From: Bradyrhizobium erythrophlei
GTDB taxonomy: Bacteria; Pseudomonadota; Alphaproteobacteria; Rhizobiales; Xanthobacteraceae
NCBI RefSeq assembly: GCF_900142985.1
Contig: NZ_LT670849.1
Location: forward strand, 4,480,501-4,544,500
Reading direction: 5' to 3'
DNA: 64,000 bases
In this document: positions 24,734 through 33,153 of the stretch, piece after piece
How positions within the stretch are numbered: position 1 is the first letter of the stretch
Layout of the letters: each line of letters starts with the position of its first letter
The notes under the pieces: generated by a model
What the model saw: only the letters and a program-made list of their open reading frames with translations
Database searches by the model: none
Told to the model about the DNA's origin: nothing
Translations under genes and position numbers: made by a program

Positions 24734-25048
24734 TTTCCGATATACCGAAATCGGTACACCCAATCGTAGATGCTCCTACGCCGGCAAAGGCATGCTGCGC
24801 TACGCGTGGTGAGCGAAAGCGCGCGGGCCGGCAGAGCAGACGGTGCGAGTCCGTCCGGATCTCAAAGCGTGCAATTGGGAAAATGAAAGACTTAACGATC
24901 GGTGACCGGCAGGCGCGTCATTCTGGAGCGACGTATTAAATTTGTTATGGAATGACCGATAACCCTCCATGCCCTCAATCTGCGGCTGACGCCGGGGGTT
25001 GGGCGGCGGCCCCGCAGTGTTCTCAGCACGGCGGGGCCGTTCGCAAGG
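24734..25048. other. Intergenic region with a GC hairpin
   Basis: No gene with convincing support was found here. A GC-rich stem, CGGCCCCGC at 25007-25015 with GCGGGGCCG at 25031-25039, lies at the 3' end of the minus-strand gene at 25049 and has no T-tract. It may stabilise that message. Confidence 0.4.
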
Positions 25049-25204
25049 CTACTGCAATCCTTCGATGTGAACCCGAGCTTTTTCAACTTTCAGTTCTTCG
25101 ATCGGAATGTGCAGGCTCTTGATACTTCCCTCGTCGGCGACGCGGGTACACAAGCAGCGATAATGATCAATTTCCTTGTCGATCTCTGCGCACCGCCAAC
25201 ACAT
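25049..25204 (-). CDS. Small cysteine-containing hypothetical protein
   Basis: A 51-residue soluble protein ('MCWRCAEIDKEIDHYR' start). Four Cys occur in the first 20 residues as a CxxC pair and a CxC-like pair, which could bind zinc, and the remainder is an amphipathic helix rich in Lys and Glu. The ATG at 25204 is supported by GGAG seven bases upstream; an upstream frame extension adds 44 residues of non-coding look. An EcfG-like promoter, GGAAC-N16-GGTT, is possible at 25230-25254. The family is not known to me by name, but the pattern is typical of small rhizobial proteins. Confidence 0.6.
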   Translation of the reverse strand: MCWRCAEIDKEIDHYRCLCTRVADEGSIKSLHIPIEELKVEKARVHIEGLQ

Positions 25205-25229
25205 CGTCTGCTCCAACCTTCGCAAGACC

Positions 25230-25254
25230 AACCGGCGGCGTTTGGTTGAGTTCC
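25230..25254 (-). promoter_or_regulatory. Possible sigma-EcfG-type promoter (imperfect)
   Basis: On the minus strand GGAAC, 16 bases and GGTT are found 26 bases before the start at 25204. One base of CGTT differs. Treat as a candidate only. Confidence 0.35.
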
Positions 25255-25361
25255 TGCGCGATGCATTCTGGATGGGCAGCGTGCTTCCGAACTGGCCAAC
25301 GATGGGCTGACCAAAGAAGTGTGCACTTGTGCGCACAATCTGTTTTTAACCGCCGCCTTAT

Positions 25362-25496
25362 ATGATGACGGTCATGTTTAAAGGTATTTTTTCAATCGTG
25401 GTTGCAGCCTGCATTCTCTATCAGGCAGACCAGTATCTGTACGACGGCCGCCACGCAGGCGCGATTTCATCGCTGGCGTGGAGCTTCGTGCGCTGA
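25362..25496 (+). CDS. Tiny membrane protein
   Basis: A 44-codon gene (40 residues if read from the ATG at 25374). One hydrophobic segment, 'FSIVVAACILY', is followed by the polar 'QADQYLYDGRHAGA' and a basic end. Translation from 25362 begins with consecutive ATG codons and no Shine-Dalgarno, which could be leaderless. I judge it real because the hydrophobic-then-polar pattern is coherent and the gene ends just before a convergent gene. Function unknown. Confidence 0.55.
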   Translation: MMTVMFKGIFSIVVAACILYQADQYLYDGRHAGAISSLAWSFVR

Positions 25497-25511
25497 TCTG
25501 GCCCGTAGAGT

Positions 25512-25745
25512 TCAATTGGCGGGAAGGCAGGCCCGCGCGTGCCTGTGCCAGGAATAGCGCTGGCTGCAGGGCGGCCGCGGCTGCGCGCCTGCCGGGCATT
25601 CGTTCCAGCCGCCCGCGCCGGCCTCCCAGCCATTGACCACGCACGCACCCGCCATCGTGCTGTGACAGCCCGGACCGCAATCGTCCGCCGCTTGCGCCAC
25701 GCCGACCAAAGCAGACACCAGCATCGCCGCCGCCAGAAATCTCAT
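25512..25745 (-). CDS. Small exported cysteine-rich protein
   Basis: A 77-residue protein with a signal peptide (residues 1-20, 'LVGVAQA'). The mature part has seven Cys: 'DDCGPGCHSTMAGACVVNGW', then a Pro-rich middle and two more Cys near the end. Disulfide bonding in the periplasm is likely. GGGAGGGACGAC precedes the ATG at 25745, an excellent ribosome-binding site. It converges on the tiny membrane gene at 25362. No functional family is known. Confidence 0.75.
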   Translation of the reverse strand: MRFLAAAMLVSALVGVAQAADDCGPGCHSTMAGACVVNGWEAGAGGWNECPAGAQPRPPCSQRYSWHRHARACLPAN

Positions 25746-26102
25746 GTCGTCCCTCCCGCTTGAAGATCGTTGACTGCGACTCTGCCTAACTCGCAACGTG
25801 TCGAGGAGTTCCCTCGCCAGCGGACGATCGCATATTTCTCGAATCGCGCGCCGCGAAATTTCCGTGACGGGCGAACGAAGCGCGATGCGCGCAAGAATCC
25901 CGTCATTCGAATGGTGGACAGGCGCAATCCGCAACGTCATGCGAACGACGGAAATTTGCGGATGAACTCACAAAAACTGTTCTCTTTCTACAACGCCGCG
26001 CAACGAAGCGTGGGAAGCTTGCAGCATGTTTGTGATCATCTTCGCGCGGGCAGCTAAACGCCTCTGGCTCGAAATAAACCTTCTTCGTTCCCTGAGGAAA
26101 AT
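25746..26102. other. Upstream region of an outer-membrane protein gene
   Basis: About 355 bases with no supported gene. The last 100 bases, AT-richer, should carry the promoter of the Omp25-like gene at 26103 (CTGAGG just before its ATG). Confidence 0.4.
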
Positions 26103-26921
26103 ATGCGCTACGTGAATACAAGGCTTCTTCTCGCCGCGGCGATCGCTTCGCTTGGCCTGAAGACCGCTGCGTCGGCTGCCGATCTGCCGGCGCGGACCTA
26201 TGCCAAGGCGCCTGAATACGTGCCGCAATGCGCCTGGTGCGGATGGTACATCGGCGTCAACGGCGGCGGCGCGTGGGGTGATCGCACTGGGGACATCCGC
26301 GGTTTTTCGAGTGACTTTACTCAAGTGGTCGCCTTTGGCCTCACGCCGTCCCAGCTTGGGGCCGCGCACAATGGCGGCTTTGGCGGCGGCCAGTTCGGCT
26401 ATAACTGGACAATGAGCAATTGGGTCGCCGGTTTCGAGGCGGACATTCAGGGAAGCGATATCGGTAGTACGAATACGATCAATTTTGCAGCTATCGCTCT
26501 GGGACCGACAGCTACAAGCGTTTCAACTAGGCGCGACCATATCGATTGGTTCGGAACGGTGCGTGGCAGGCTCGGCGTCACATTCGGTACCATTCTGTTT
26601 TACGGAACGGGTGGTCTCGCTTTTGGCGGCGCCCAGAGTTCTGTCGGTAACGCGATTCCGGCCCTCGGCGTCAACTTCACAGGTAGTTCGAGCGACACGC
26701 GCTTTGGCTGGGCGGCCGGCGCGGGTCTCGAGTGGATGGTCGCGTCGAACTGGAGCCTGAAGGCCGAGTATCTTCACGTCGACCTCGGCAGTTCGAACGT
26801 CACCATGACGGATCCGCTATTCTCTGGACCCGCTGCTACCTACCGCTTCCACCACGAATTCGACTCGGCGCGCATCGGCGTGAACTATCATTTCGGCGGA
26901 CCGATCGTCGCGAAGTACTGA
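26103..26921 (+). CDS. Omp25-like outer-membrane beta-barrel protein (with N-terminal CxxC)
   Basis: A 272-residue protein. The signal peptide is residues 1-25 (ends 'ASAAD'). The rest shows the rhizobial Omp25/Omp31-type eight-stranded barrel: alternating Gly/aromatic residues, 'GWYIGVNGGGAWGD', 'FGYNWTMSNWVAGFEADIQGS' and the C-terminal strand 'RIGVNYHFGG' ending in an aromatic. Such proteins form abundant outer-membrane channels or anchors. Odd: a CxxC pair ('QCAWCGW') near the mature N-terminus, uncommon in bacterial barrels. A terminator follows. A second member lies at 33154-34041. Confidence 0.85.
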   Translation: MRYVNTRLLLAAAIASLGLKTAASAADLPARTYAKAPEYVPQCAWCGWYIGVNGGGAWGDRTGDIRGFSSDFTQVVAFGLTPSQLGAAHNGGFGGGQFGYNWTMSNWVAGFEADIQGSDIGSTNTINFAAIALGPTATSVSTRRDHIDWFGTVRGRLGVTFGTILFYGTGGLAFGGAQSSVGNAIPALGVNFTGSSSDTRFGWAAGAGLEWMVASNWSLKAEYLHVDLGSSNVTMTDPLFSGPAATYRFHHEFDSARIGVNYHFGGPIVAKY

Positions 26922-26943
26922 GCTTCGCGCTTTCAAAAAACAA

Positions 26944-26982
26944 AAGTCCCCGCCGTCGTGAACCGGCGGGGACTTCGTTTGG
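26944..26982 (+). terminator. Rho-independent terminator
   Basis: Stem AAGTCCCCGCCG (26944-26955) pairs with CGGCGGGGACTT (26964-26975), followed by CGTTTGG; the upstream side has AAAAAACAAAA, so it may work in both directions. Confidence 0.8.
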
Positions 26983-27153
26983 GTGGATGTCACGAGGCTA
27001 TGAGGGGTTCGCGCGAGGCGCCCCATAGGTGTCGCTCCAAGGACCCGCAACCAAAACTAGCGCAGCAATGTGGTTCCCGCGCGGCTGTATTTTGTGCAGG
27101 CGGAGATCGGCGCGCGGGACGGAGATACCGTCGCGCGCCGTTGATGGCGGTCG

Positions 27154-27321
27154 TTATCGCGAAGCCGACGGTCCTCCTGCGACGCCCCGGAGCGGCAGCA
27201 TCACCGGCACATGCGGAGCCGAACTCGTGACGCGCGGCGCGCCGTCGGCGTAGGTCGGCAACGGCTCGTCGCGGCCCTTGATCAGGGCTTCGAGGAAGAG
27301 AAAGAATTTCTCCGACAACAT
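27154..27321 (-). CDS. Small hypothetical protein
   Basis: A 55-residue protein starting 'MLSEKFFLFLEALIKGRDEP' and ending with a Pro/Arg-rich stretch. The ATG at 27321 has ACGGAG nine bases ahead, and an upstream TTG at 27345 is less likely. An amphipathic helix at the N-terminus and a flexible tail are the only visible traits. No family known to me; the start looks like a real gene. Confidence 0.5.
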   Translation of the reverse strand: MLSEKFFLFLEALIKGRDEPLPTYADGAPRVTSSAPHVPVMLPLRGVAGGPSASR

Positions 27322-27345
27322 CTGATGGACTCCGTTGTTCATCAA

Positions 27346-27642
27346 TTGGATGGAATCCTGCGCCCGCTCTGTTTCATTCCTGTTTCGCGCAGGCAGCCAA
27401 ATGGTTTCGCCGGCCCTGGCGCCGGCCTACCGCCGTCACAAGCCTGTGAGGGGGCGGGACGATTTGGTCCGGGGAAGCGCCGTGCCGGAACCTGCGAATC
27501 GTTACGGCGTTACCGCTACGGGCCATCGCCTGACTGACGTGCCGGTCTCCCGGCATCTGTCAGGCGGAAATGATCAGCATCAAGACGCGGCGGGGAATGC
27601 GGGCGCTGCCCCCCCCGATCCGCTTGGGGGGACCTGCCAGAA
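27346..27642. other. Region without supported gene
   Basis: About 300 bases with no promoter, terminator or ribosome-binding site that I can support. GC-rich, with no clear codon bias. Confidence 0.4.
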
Positions 27643-27825
27643 ATGGGAATCAGCTCCGGCAAGCAAACCGAGGACGAGATACCTCCTCGAAGGCTGCCTT
27701 GCCCGATATGCGGAATGAACATGATCGGCGCGGCAACGGTCGGGCAAGGCACGCAGAAGCACGAATGCCTGCGCTGTGGCCACCGGGAAGAGCGCGCAAG
27801 CGACGAGCCGAACAGGCGGCGCTAG
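27643..27825 (+). CDS. Small zinc-ribbon-like protein
   Basis: A 60-residue soluble protein. Two CxxC pairs, CPIC at about residues 20-23 and CLRC at 43-46, with 'GTQKHECLRCGHREER' between, form a probable zinc ribbon that could bind nucleic acid or protein. The flanks are Arg/Lys/Glu-rich. There is only a weak purine-rich stretch before the ATG. Function unknown; the fold is inferred from Cys spacing. Confidence 0.55.
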   Translation: MGISSGKQTEDEIPPRRLPCPICGMNMIGAATVGQGTQKHECLRCGHREERASDEPNRRR

Positions 27826-27899
27826 CGCTGTGTAGCGGCGGTCGCGAATCCGCCGCTGGCGAGACGTCGCCTCAGCCCTGTCGCGTCATCCTTGTCGTT

Positions 27900-28040
27900 T
27901 CATCCCTGGCGGGAAAAAAACTTCAGGACGTCTTCGACCATGAGGTAGCCGGTAACGTAGCCAAGCCCGGCCAGGATCATGAGGGCGATTGCCAACCAGA
28001 CCCACAAGGGCATGGGTTCGCGCAGCCCCGACGGTTTCAT
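27900..28040 (-). CDS. Tiny membrane protein
   Basis: A 46-residue protein: short polar N-terminus, one 22-residue hydrophobic helix ('LWVWLAIALMILAGLGYVTG'), then 'YLMVEDVLKFFSRQG'. GGGGAGG lies six bases before the ATG at 28040, a near-ideal ribosome-binding site. It stands alone. Function unknown. Confidence 0.65.
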   Translation of the reverse strand: MKPSGLREPMPLWVWLAIALMILAGLGYVTGYLMVEDVLKFFSRQG

Positions 28041-28371
28041 CGCAAACCTCCCCAACCCCGGCACCTGCCGATCCAATCCTCTCGCATGTGATCTGACAAC
28101 AGTGACCGAACGTCGCGGCGATGCCGTCCACCGCGATCGTGACGCCGACGTCGAGGATATCCGTTGTGGGATCTCGCGTGGCCTGCCGCCGCCGCCGATG
28201 TGATTCGAGCGGTGCATTTTTGAATCGATCGCGATTAACCATGAAGCCCCGACATGGCCGCTGGCTTCTTCATGCAAACATGTCAGGGGAATCGGTGGCC
28301 ACGCTGCATTGCGTTAACGGCCGAAATTAGAAACAGTCGTTTTGCGGAAGTGCCAATTGCAAGGATCGATA
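28041..28371. other. Region with a hairpin upstream of a small gene
   Basis: No gene is supported. At 28247-28256 CCCCGACATG faces CATGTCAGGGG at 28279-28289 (one-base bulge), forming a hairpin in the probable 5' region of the gene at 28372. Its role is unknown. Confidence 0.35.
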
Positions 28372-28575
28372 GTGTCGGAGTCCGTCAGGTTAATCGTTAA
28401 CGCCTACGTTCAGCTCAGAGATCGCCAGGCGATCGAACAGCTTCGCGAACATCGGCGGCTGTTGCGCGAGAAGCTCCAGGCGATCGCCGGGGGCGATTTT
28501 GATCCCAGCCGCTCGCTTCGCCTGATCGACAGCGATCTGAGCGAGATCGACGCAGGACTTGCGCGGCTGCAATAG
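28372..28575 (+). CDS. Small helical hypothetical protein
   Basis: A 67-residue soluble protein starting at GTG 28372 with AAGGA six bases ahead. It is rich in Leu, Arg and Glu with a likely helical hairpin ('AIEQLREHRRLLREKLQAI', then 'SLRLIDSDLSEIDAGLARL'). There is no export signal. No family recognised. It converges on the LysR gene. Confidence 0.55.
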   Translation: MSESVRLIVNAYVQLRDRQAIEQLREHRRLLREKLQAIAGGDFDPSRSLRLIDSDLSEIDAGLARLQ

Positions 28576-28605
28576 CCGGGCGACGCCATGCCGCGTAAGC
28601 CATGC

Positions 28606-29502
28606 CTAGGCGCGATCCCAGGGAGGATCGGGAGCGAAGCGACCCGCGATGAAATCGATGAAGCAACGTATCTTCGCGGGCGGATGGCGATCGGGCAGGT
28701 AAACGGCGTAAATGCCGCCAAGCGCGAAAGTCGGGTGGTCAAGCGCAAGCGCAACCAGATTGCCGGCGCGTAAATCGTCCGCCACGATGAAAGCGGGTTG
28801 ATAGATCAGGCCATGTCCGGCGACCGCGGCGGCGCGCAACGCTTCGCCATTGTTGGCGCGCAGATTGCCGGAGATGCGGACTTTGACGTCGCCACGCGCG
28901 CCGAATATCCAGTGGTCGGTCACTTGCGAGAGCGTATAGCCGAGGCAATTGTGGTCGGTCAGGCTTGAAACGGTTTTCGGCCTGCCCTGTCTTTTCAGGT
29001 ATGAAGGCGCCCCGCACAAAACCAGACGGGACGGTGCAAGGCGCCGCGCAATCAGGCTCGAGTCTCTGAGTTTGCCGATTCGTATCGCAAGGTCCCAACC
29101 CTCTTCGGCGAGATCGACGAGCCGATCGTTGAGGCCGAGTTCGATCGAGATGCGCGGATGAAGCGCGGAAAACTCGGTAAGCAGTGGCGCGATCTGGCTG
29201 CTGCCGAATACAACCGGCGCCGTTAGCCGAAGCAGCCCGCGCGGTTCTACCCGGTCGGCGCCGACGCTCGTGTCCGCTTCCTCGAACTCGGCCAGTATTC
29301 GCTCGGAAGCCTCCAGGTAGTTGCGCCCGGCCTCGGTGATCGAAAGCTTTCGCGTCGTGCGGTGAAACAGTTTGACGCCGAGGCGGCCTTCGATGGCCGC
29401 GATGTGCTTGGTGACCATGGTCTGCGAAAGACCGAGTGCGCGCGCGGCGGCTGAAAGGCTTCCGCACGAGGCAACCTTTGCGAAGACTTCGAGACCCGTC
29501 AT
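28606..29502 (-). CDS. LysR-family transcriptional regulator
   Basis: A 298-residue DNA-binding protein. The helix-turn-helix spans residues 1-60 ('SLSAAARALGLSQTMVTKHI'), followed by a linker helix and the periplasmic-binding-like effector domain (about residues 90-295). It is of the single-HTH 'TrpI/DsdC' length. The start ATG at 29502 is the normal N-terminus ('MTGLEVFAKVASCGS'). It is divergent from the RidA gene at 29623; LysR proteins often control the divergent neighbour, so this gene pair is the natural hypothesis. The effector is unknown. Confidence 0.88.
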   Translation of the reverse strand: MTGLEVFAKVASCGSLSAAARALGLSQTMVTKHIAAIEGRLGVKLFHRTTRKLSITEAGRNYLEASERILAEFEEADTSVGADRVEPRGLLRLTAPVVFGSSQIAPLLTEFSALHPRISIELGLNDRLVDLAEEGWDLAIRIGKLRDSSLIARRLAPSRLVLCGAPSYLKRQGRPKTVSSLTDHNCLGYTLSQVTDHWIFGARGDVKVRISGNLRANNGEALRAAAVAGHGLIYQPAFIVADDLRAGNLVALALDHPTFALGGIYAVYLPDRHPPAKIRCFIDFIAGRFAPDPPWDRA

Positions 29503-29622
29503 TCGGTCGAGCACGGCAATCTCACTCTCCAGGTGTGAAGTGAATTCCGAAATTAGCGGATTAAGGATCGCGTGGGAATGATGGATAAGCGGCTGTCGGG
29601 ATACGTTGATTGGGAGAGATGA

Positions 29623-30078
29623 ATGAAGGCGCACGCGTTTTTATTGGCAGCGGCGGTCATGGCCGGCGGAATTGGCGCAGCCTGCACCGCCGAATATCTG
29701 ACGAGCGATTTTCCGAAGAGCCGCGGCTATTCGCCGGCGGTCATCACCAAGGGCGGACGGACGATTTGGCTGGCAGGCGAGGGCGGCAACAAGGATGCGG
29801 CCGGGCACGATATCTCGGGTAACATCGAGGCGCAGACCAAGCTTGCATTCGACAATATTGCCCAGTCGCTGAAGCTCGCCGGCGGAAGCCTCGACAACGT
29901 CGTCAAGATGACGGTGTTCATCAAGAACGTGGAAGATGGAAACAAGTTCGTTGCGCTTCGCAAGAGCTTCTTCCCGTCCGGCAACTATCCGGCAAGCTCC
30001 CTGATCACCATCAAGGATCTGGCGCAGCCTGGATGGGTCATCGAGATCGACGCCGTCGCGGTCATCGGCGACGGCTAG
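29623..30078 (+). CDS. Exported RidA-family protein
   Basis: A 151-residue protein with a signal peptide (residues 1-22, ends 'ACTAE') and a RidA/YjgF/UK114 domain ('YSPAVITKGGRTIWLAGEGG', 'IEAQTKLAFDNIAQSLKLAG', 'VVKMTVFIKNV'). Cytoplasmic RidA deaminates reactive enamine/imine intermediates; the Arg needed for that activity (in the C-terminal R-x-x-x-E region) is not evident, so this exported one may have another role. ATG 29623 follows GGGAGAGATGA. Divergent to the LysR gene, likely its target. Confidence 0.8.
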   Translation: MKAHAFLLAAAVMAGGIGAACTAEYLTSDFPKSRGYSPAVITKGGRTIWLAGEGGNKDAAGHDISGNIEAQTKLAFDNIAQSLKLAGGSLDNVVKMTVFIKNVEDGNKFVALRKSFFPSGNYPASSLITIKDLAQPGWVIEIDAVAVIGDG

Positions 30079-30179
30079 GCGACGGCGGCCTGCCGCCACA
30101 GAGGCGCCGCACGCCACGCGTTCGAAGGGCAGCCGCATGCGCGACACGCAGCGGCTTGGCTTTCATGCCGGCAAGAATG

Positions 30180-30617
30180 TCAGCCGGCCTGGCTGTGCGA
30201 TTTGCGCTTCGCCGGCTTTGCAGCCTCCACCGGCGGCGGCGATGGTGCGGGAGCCGCAACAGGTGCGGGACCATAGGTCTGCAATTCGCATTGATCCATG
30301 ATGACGGCCAGCCGCGAGCCTTTGTAGGTGTCGTTTTCTAGAAACGTTGAGTAAGTGCGGCGCGGCGTGTCCGCCGGCGGATTTATTTCCCTGACGCAAA
30401 CGAAATAGCTGCCCGGCCCGCGCTCGGTTCGTCGAACGGCAGAGATTTCCAGCGGGCTGACAAGCTTGGCTTCGCCAGCGATGGCGGCAACGGCGGCCGC
30501 GACCGCCGCGTCGGCCGGAGGCGATGGCGGCGCATAGGCCATTTCGACAGGACCCTGCGTGCTTGCGCATGCGCTCAACAGCAGAAACAACAGGATCGCG
30601 GCGTGATGGGTCTTCAT
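30180..30617 (-). CDS. Putative lipoprotein
   Basis: A 145-residue protein with a lipoprotein signal: hydrophobic residues 8-15 and the lipobox LSAC at residues 14-17. After Cys 17 comes an acidic/Ala-Pro linker, a small mixed domain with two Cys, and a Pro/Lys-rich tail. Anchoring to the periplasmic face of a membrane is likely. No functional domain was recognised. It converges on the RidA gene. Confidence 0.7.
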   Translation of the reverse strand: MKTHHAAILLFLLLSACASTQGPVEMAYAPPSPPADAAVAAAVAAIAGEAKLVSPLEISAVRRTERGPGSYFVCVREINPPADTPRRTYSTFLENDTYKGSRLAVIMDQCELQTYGPAPVAAPAPSPPPVEAAKPAKRKSHSQAG

Positions 30618-30862
30618 GCCATTGGCTTCAGCGTCAAACCGAGACTTTTCTGTGGACGGGCGGCGACCGCCCTGAGGAAACGGGGACGACCTTGTGTTTC
30701 GCTTCGTTCACATTGATCGGCGCCGCGCCGGTGTCAGTCTTGGTTGGAGGAAACGGCAGGGCCGATTAGGACAACGATTCTGCTTGATCTATGTGAGCGC
30801 GCTCCCCGGCGGCATCTGAAACGATGCCCAGGGAATAAGCGTCTGTGCTGGAGGGAGCTAAG

Positions 30863-31108
30863 ATGACAGGAGCCGTTTTTCAACCCGAGGTTATCGAACT
30901 CATGCGGTCCGTGCTGGACGAGGCGTCGGCCATGCTTCCTGAAGCGAAGCGAACGTCAACGGCCAAGGCCGACATCGCTTCCAACATTCTGGCTTGTGCA
31001 GCGAAGGGGGAGCGTGACCCGCTGGTGTTAAAGGCAGCCGCGCTTTCAGCGATCATCGAATGCAGCCGCTATTCGCACGACGTCTCGGAGAACAGGCGGG
31101 CGATCTGA
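30863..31108 (+). CDS. Small conserved-type hypothetical protein
   Basis: An 81-residue soluble helical protein ('EVIELMRSVLDEASAMLPEA', 'IASNILACAAKGERDP'). The ATG at 30863 follows GGAGGGAGC at good spacing. No signal peptide. Common small proteins of this type occur in rhizobia, with unknown roles. It stands alone. Confidence 0.65.
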   Translation: MTGAVFQPEVIELMRSVLDEASAMLPEAKRTSTAKADIASNILACAAKGERDPLVLKAAALSAIIECSRYSHDVSENRRAI

Positions 31109-31465
31109 TCACCTGACGTCGGCGCCCCCGCCAGCTCAGCAGCTTCTTGATCAGCGTCGCGCCAAGAATGCGCCAGGAACAAGAATAATCTGAAGCAGCC
31201 GCTGCGTCGGAAACAGCCTGTTGAGCGCGGGGCCGGGGTTTGGGCGTTCCATCGCTCCCTGTCGGGAGATGGCGCAATCCGGTCTATCCGCGGAACGACC
31301 GGCGGACACGCCGGCGTTCATCCCGCGCGCGATGTTCATCTCCCGATCGCGGCCCACGGCCTTCTCCCCTGGTCCAGTGTTCCAGCCCTCCCGGAAACTC
31401 GCTAAGGTTCGCCCGCGACGCAGGGACACATAAGAATTCCCGCGCAATCCAGGGAGAGGCGACCC
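31109..31465. other. Intergenic region, no supported gene
   Basis: About 355 bases with a run of possible short frames, none with a ribosome-binding site or clear codon bias. The end should carry the promoter of the hydrolase gene. Confidence 0.4.
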
Positions 31466-32521
31466 ATGATAACAAGCTCCAGACTACGTCTTGCGGTTCT
31501 GGCCGCAGGCCTTTGCTTGCCGGCGACGGCTTTTTCGCTCGAGGCCAGCCTGCGCGAGGTCCCGGCAAAGGAAATCCCGGTGCCGACCGCTGGCGTCAGT
31601 CCGCAGGAGCAGGCCGTGATCGGCGCGGCGCTTCCGCCATACTGGAACGATCATCCCAAGGACGCCGCCGCCTGGAAGGCGCTGATCAACCTGCGCGCCG
31701 ATGTGATCAACAAGACCCTGCCGGGCCTGCGCGAGAAGTTCGGCGTCAAGTCCGAGCAGGTCACGATCGCGGGCGTCAATTGCTACATTCTCACGCCGGA
31801 CAATATTCCCGAACCGAACCGCAATCGCCTGCTGGTTCACGTGCATGGCGGCGGCTACGTCTTCGCCCCCGGCGAGGCCGCCACGCGCGAGGCGATCCTG
31901 ATGGCAGGCATCGGCAAGTTCAAGGTGATCTCGATCGACTACCGCATGCCGCCGGATTTTCCCTATCCGGCCGCGATGGATGACGCGATGGCGGTGTGGA
32001 AAGAGGCGGTCAAGACGAACGACCCGAAGAAGATGGCGATCTTCGGCACATCGACCGGCGGCGGCATGACGCTGGCGATGGTGCTGCGGGCGCGAACTGA
32101 AGGATTGCCGCTGCCGGCGGCGACCGCGCCCGGCACGCCCTGGTCGGACATGACCAAGACCGGCGACACCTTCTTCACCAATGAGAAGGTCGACAACATC
32201 CTGGTCAGCAACGATGGCTGGCTCGGCGAGGCCGCCAGGCTCTATGCCAATGGTCACGACCTCAAGGATCCGCAACTCTCGCCGATCTATGGCGACCTCA
32301 CCGGTTTTCCGCCGACCATTCTCACCTCAGGCACGCGCGATCTGTTCCTGTCCAATACCGTGCGCGTGCATCGCAAGCTCCGTCAGGCCGGCGTCGCCGC
32401 CGATCTCCACGTGTTCGAGGGGCAGTCGCATGCGCAATATGCCGGCGATCCCGATGCGCCCGAGACCAGGGAGCACTTTGGCGAGTTGACCGCCTTCTTC
32501 GACAGGTATCTGGCGAAGTAA
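31466..32521 (+). CDS. Exported alpha/beta hydrolase (HSL-type esterase)
   Basis: A 351-residue protein. The signal peptide is residues 1-24 ('CLPATAFS'). The HSL-family oxyanion-hole motif HGGG lies at 127-130, the nucleophile elbow G-T-S-T-G at 194-198 (Ser 196), and the catalytic His in 'GQSHAQYAGD' near the C-terminus. The Asp is probably in 'SGTRDLFLSNT'. Such enzymes hydrolyse esters of short acyl chains or similar; the substrate is unknown. AGGGAGAGGCGACCC precedes the ATG. A DUF3237 gene follows 85 bases downstream on the same strand, so they may form a short operon. Confidence 0.85.
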   Translation: MITSSRLRLAVLAAGLCLPATAFSLEASLREVPAKEIPVPTAGVSPQEQAVIGAALPPYWNDHPKDAAAWKALINLRADVINKTLPGLREKFGVKSEQVTIAGVNCYILTPDNIPEPNRNRLLVHVHGGGYVFAPGEAATREAILMAGIGKFKVISIDYRMPPDFPYPAAMDDAMAVWKEAVKTNDPKKMAIFGTSTGGGMTLAMVLRARTEGLPLPAATAPGTPWSDMTKTGDTFFTNEKVDNILVSNDGWLGEAARLYANGHDLKDPQLSPIYGDLTGFPPTILTSGTRDLFLSNTVRVHRKLRQAGVAADLHVFEGQSHAQYAGDPDAPETREHFGELTAFFDRYLAK

Positions 32522-32606
32522 TTTTCCGTAAACACAACAGCAACGCCGTGGCCCACCAGCCGATCGTCACGGCCACTGATAAACTGGCTTGCAAGGGGAG
32601 AACACC

Positions 32607-33101
32607 ATGACGACGCTGGCCTATGACAACCTTCCGGATGTGCAGAGATCAGTGAAGGCGCGGCCACTGTTCGCGATGCGGCTGAGCGTCCGGCCGCTAC
32701 AGGTGGTCGGCGCGACGCCCGTGGGTGTTCGCCGCATCGGTGTGGTGTTCGGCGGGGTCTTCGAAGGCGAGCGACTGTCCGGCGAAGTTCTGGATGGCGG
32801 CAGTGACTGGCAGGTCCTGCGCCCCGATGGCGTGCTGACGCTCGACGTCCGCCTGGTGTTGAAAACCACCGACGGCGCCGAAATCGGCATGACATATCGG
32901 GGCCTGCGCCACGGCGCCGCCGATGTGCTGCAACGGATTGATCGCGGTGAGCGCGTCGATCCCGCGAGCTACTACTTCCGCATCAATCCGGTGTTCGAGA
33001 CGGCATCGCCAACGTACGACTGGCTCAACCGCATCCTCTGCATCGGCATCGGCGACCGCCATGCCGATGGGCCGGTCTACAGCGTGTTCGAAGTCTTGTG
33101 A
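32607..33101 (+). CDS. DUF3237-family protein
   Basis: A 164-residue cytoplasmic protein of the DUF3237 family ('GGVFEGERLSGEVLDGGSDW', 'YRGLRHGAADVLQRI', 'FRINPVFETASPTYDWLNRI'). The ATG at 32607 has AAGGGGAGAAC ahead. DUF3237 proteins have a barrel-like fold, and some bind hydrophobic or aromatic ligands; no enzymatic role is established. It follows the esterase gene and may act with it. Confidence 0.8.
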   Translation: MTTLAYDNLPDVQRSVKARPLFAMRLSVRPLQVVGATPVGVRRIGVVFGGVFEGERLSGEVLDGGSDWQVLRPDGVLTLDVRLVLKTTDGAEIGMTYRGLRHGAADVLQRIDRGERVDPASYYFRINPVFETASPTYDWLNRILCIGIGDRHADGPVYSVFEVL

Positions 33102-33153
33102 GGTGATCTGCTGACGCTAACTCCGGGTACCGTGCGAGCGGCGCCGCAACAGG

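Noticed and set aside
27570..28091. Plus-strand frame of 173 codons
   Set aside because: It overlaps two better-supported small genes (27643-27825 and 27900-28040) and shows low-complexity Arg/Pro content.
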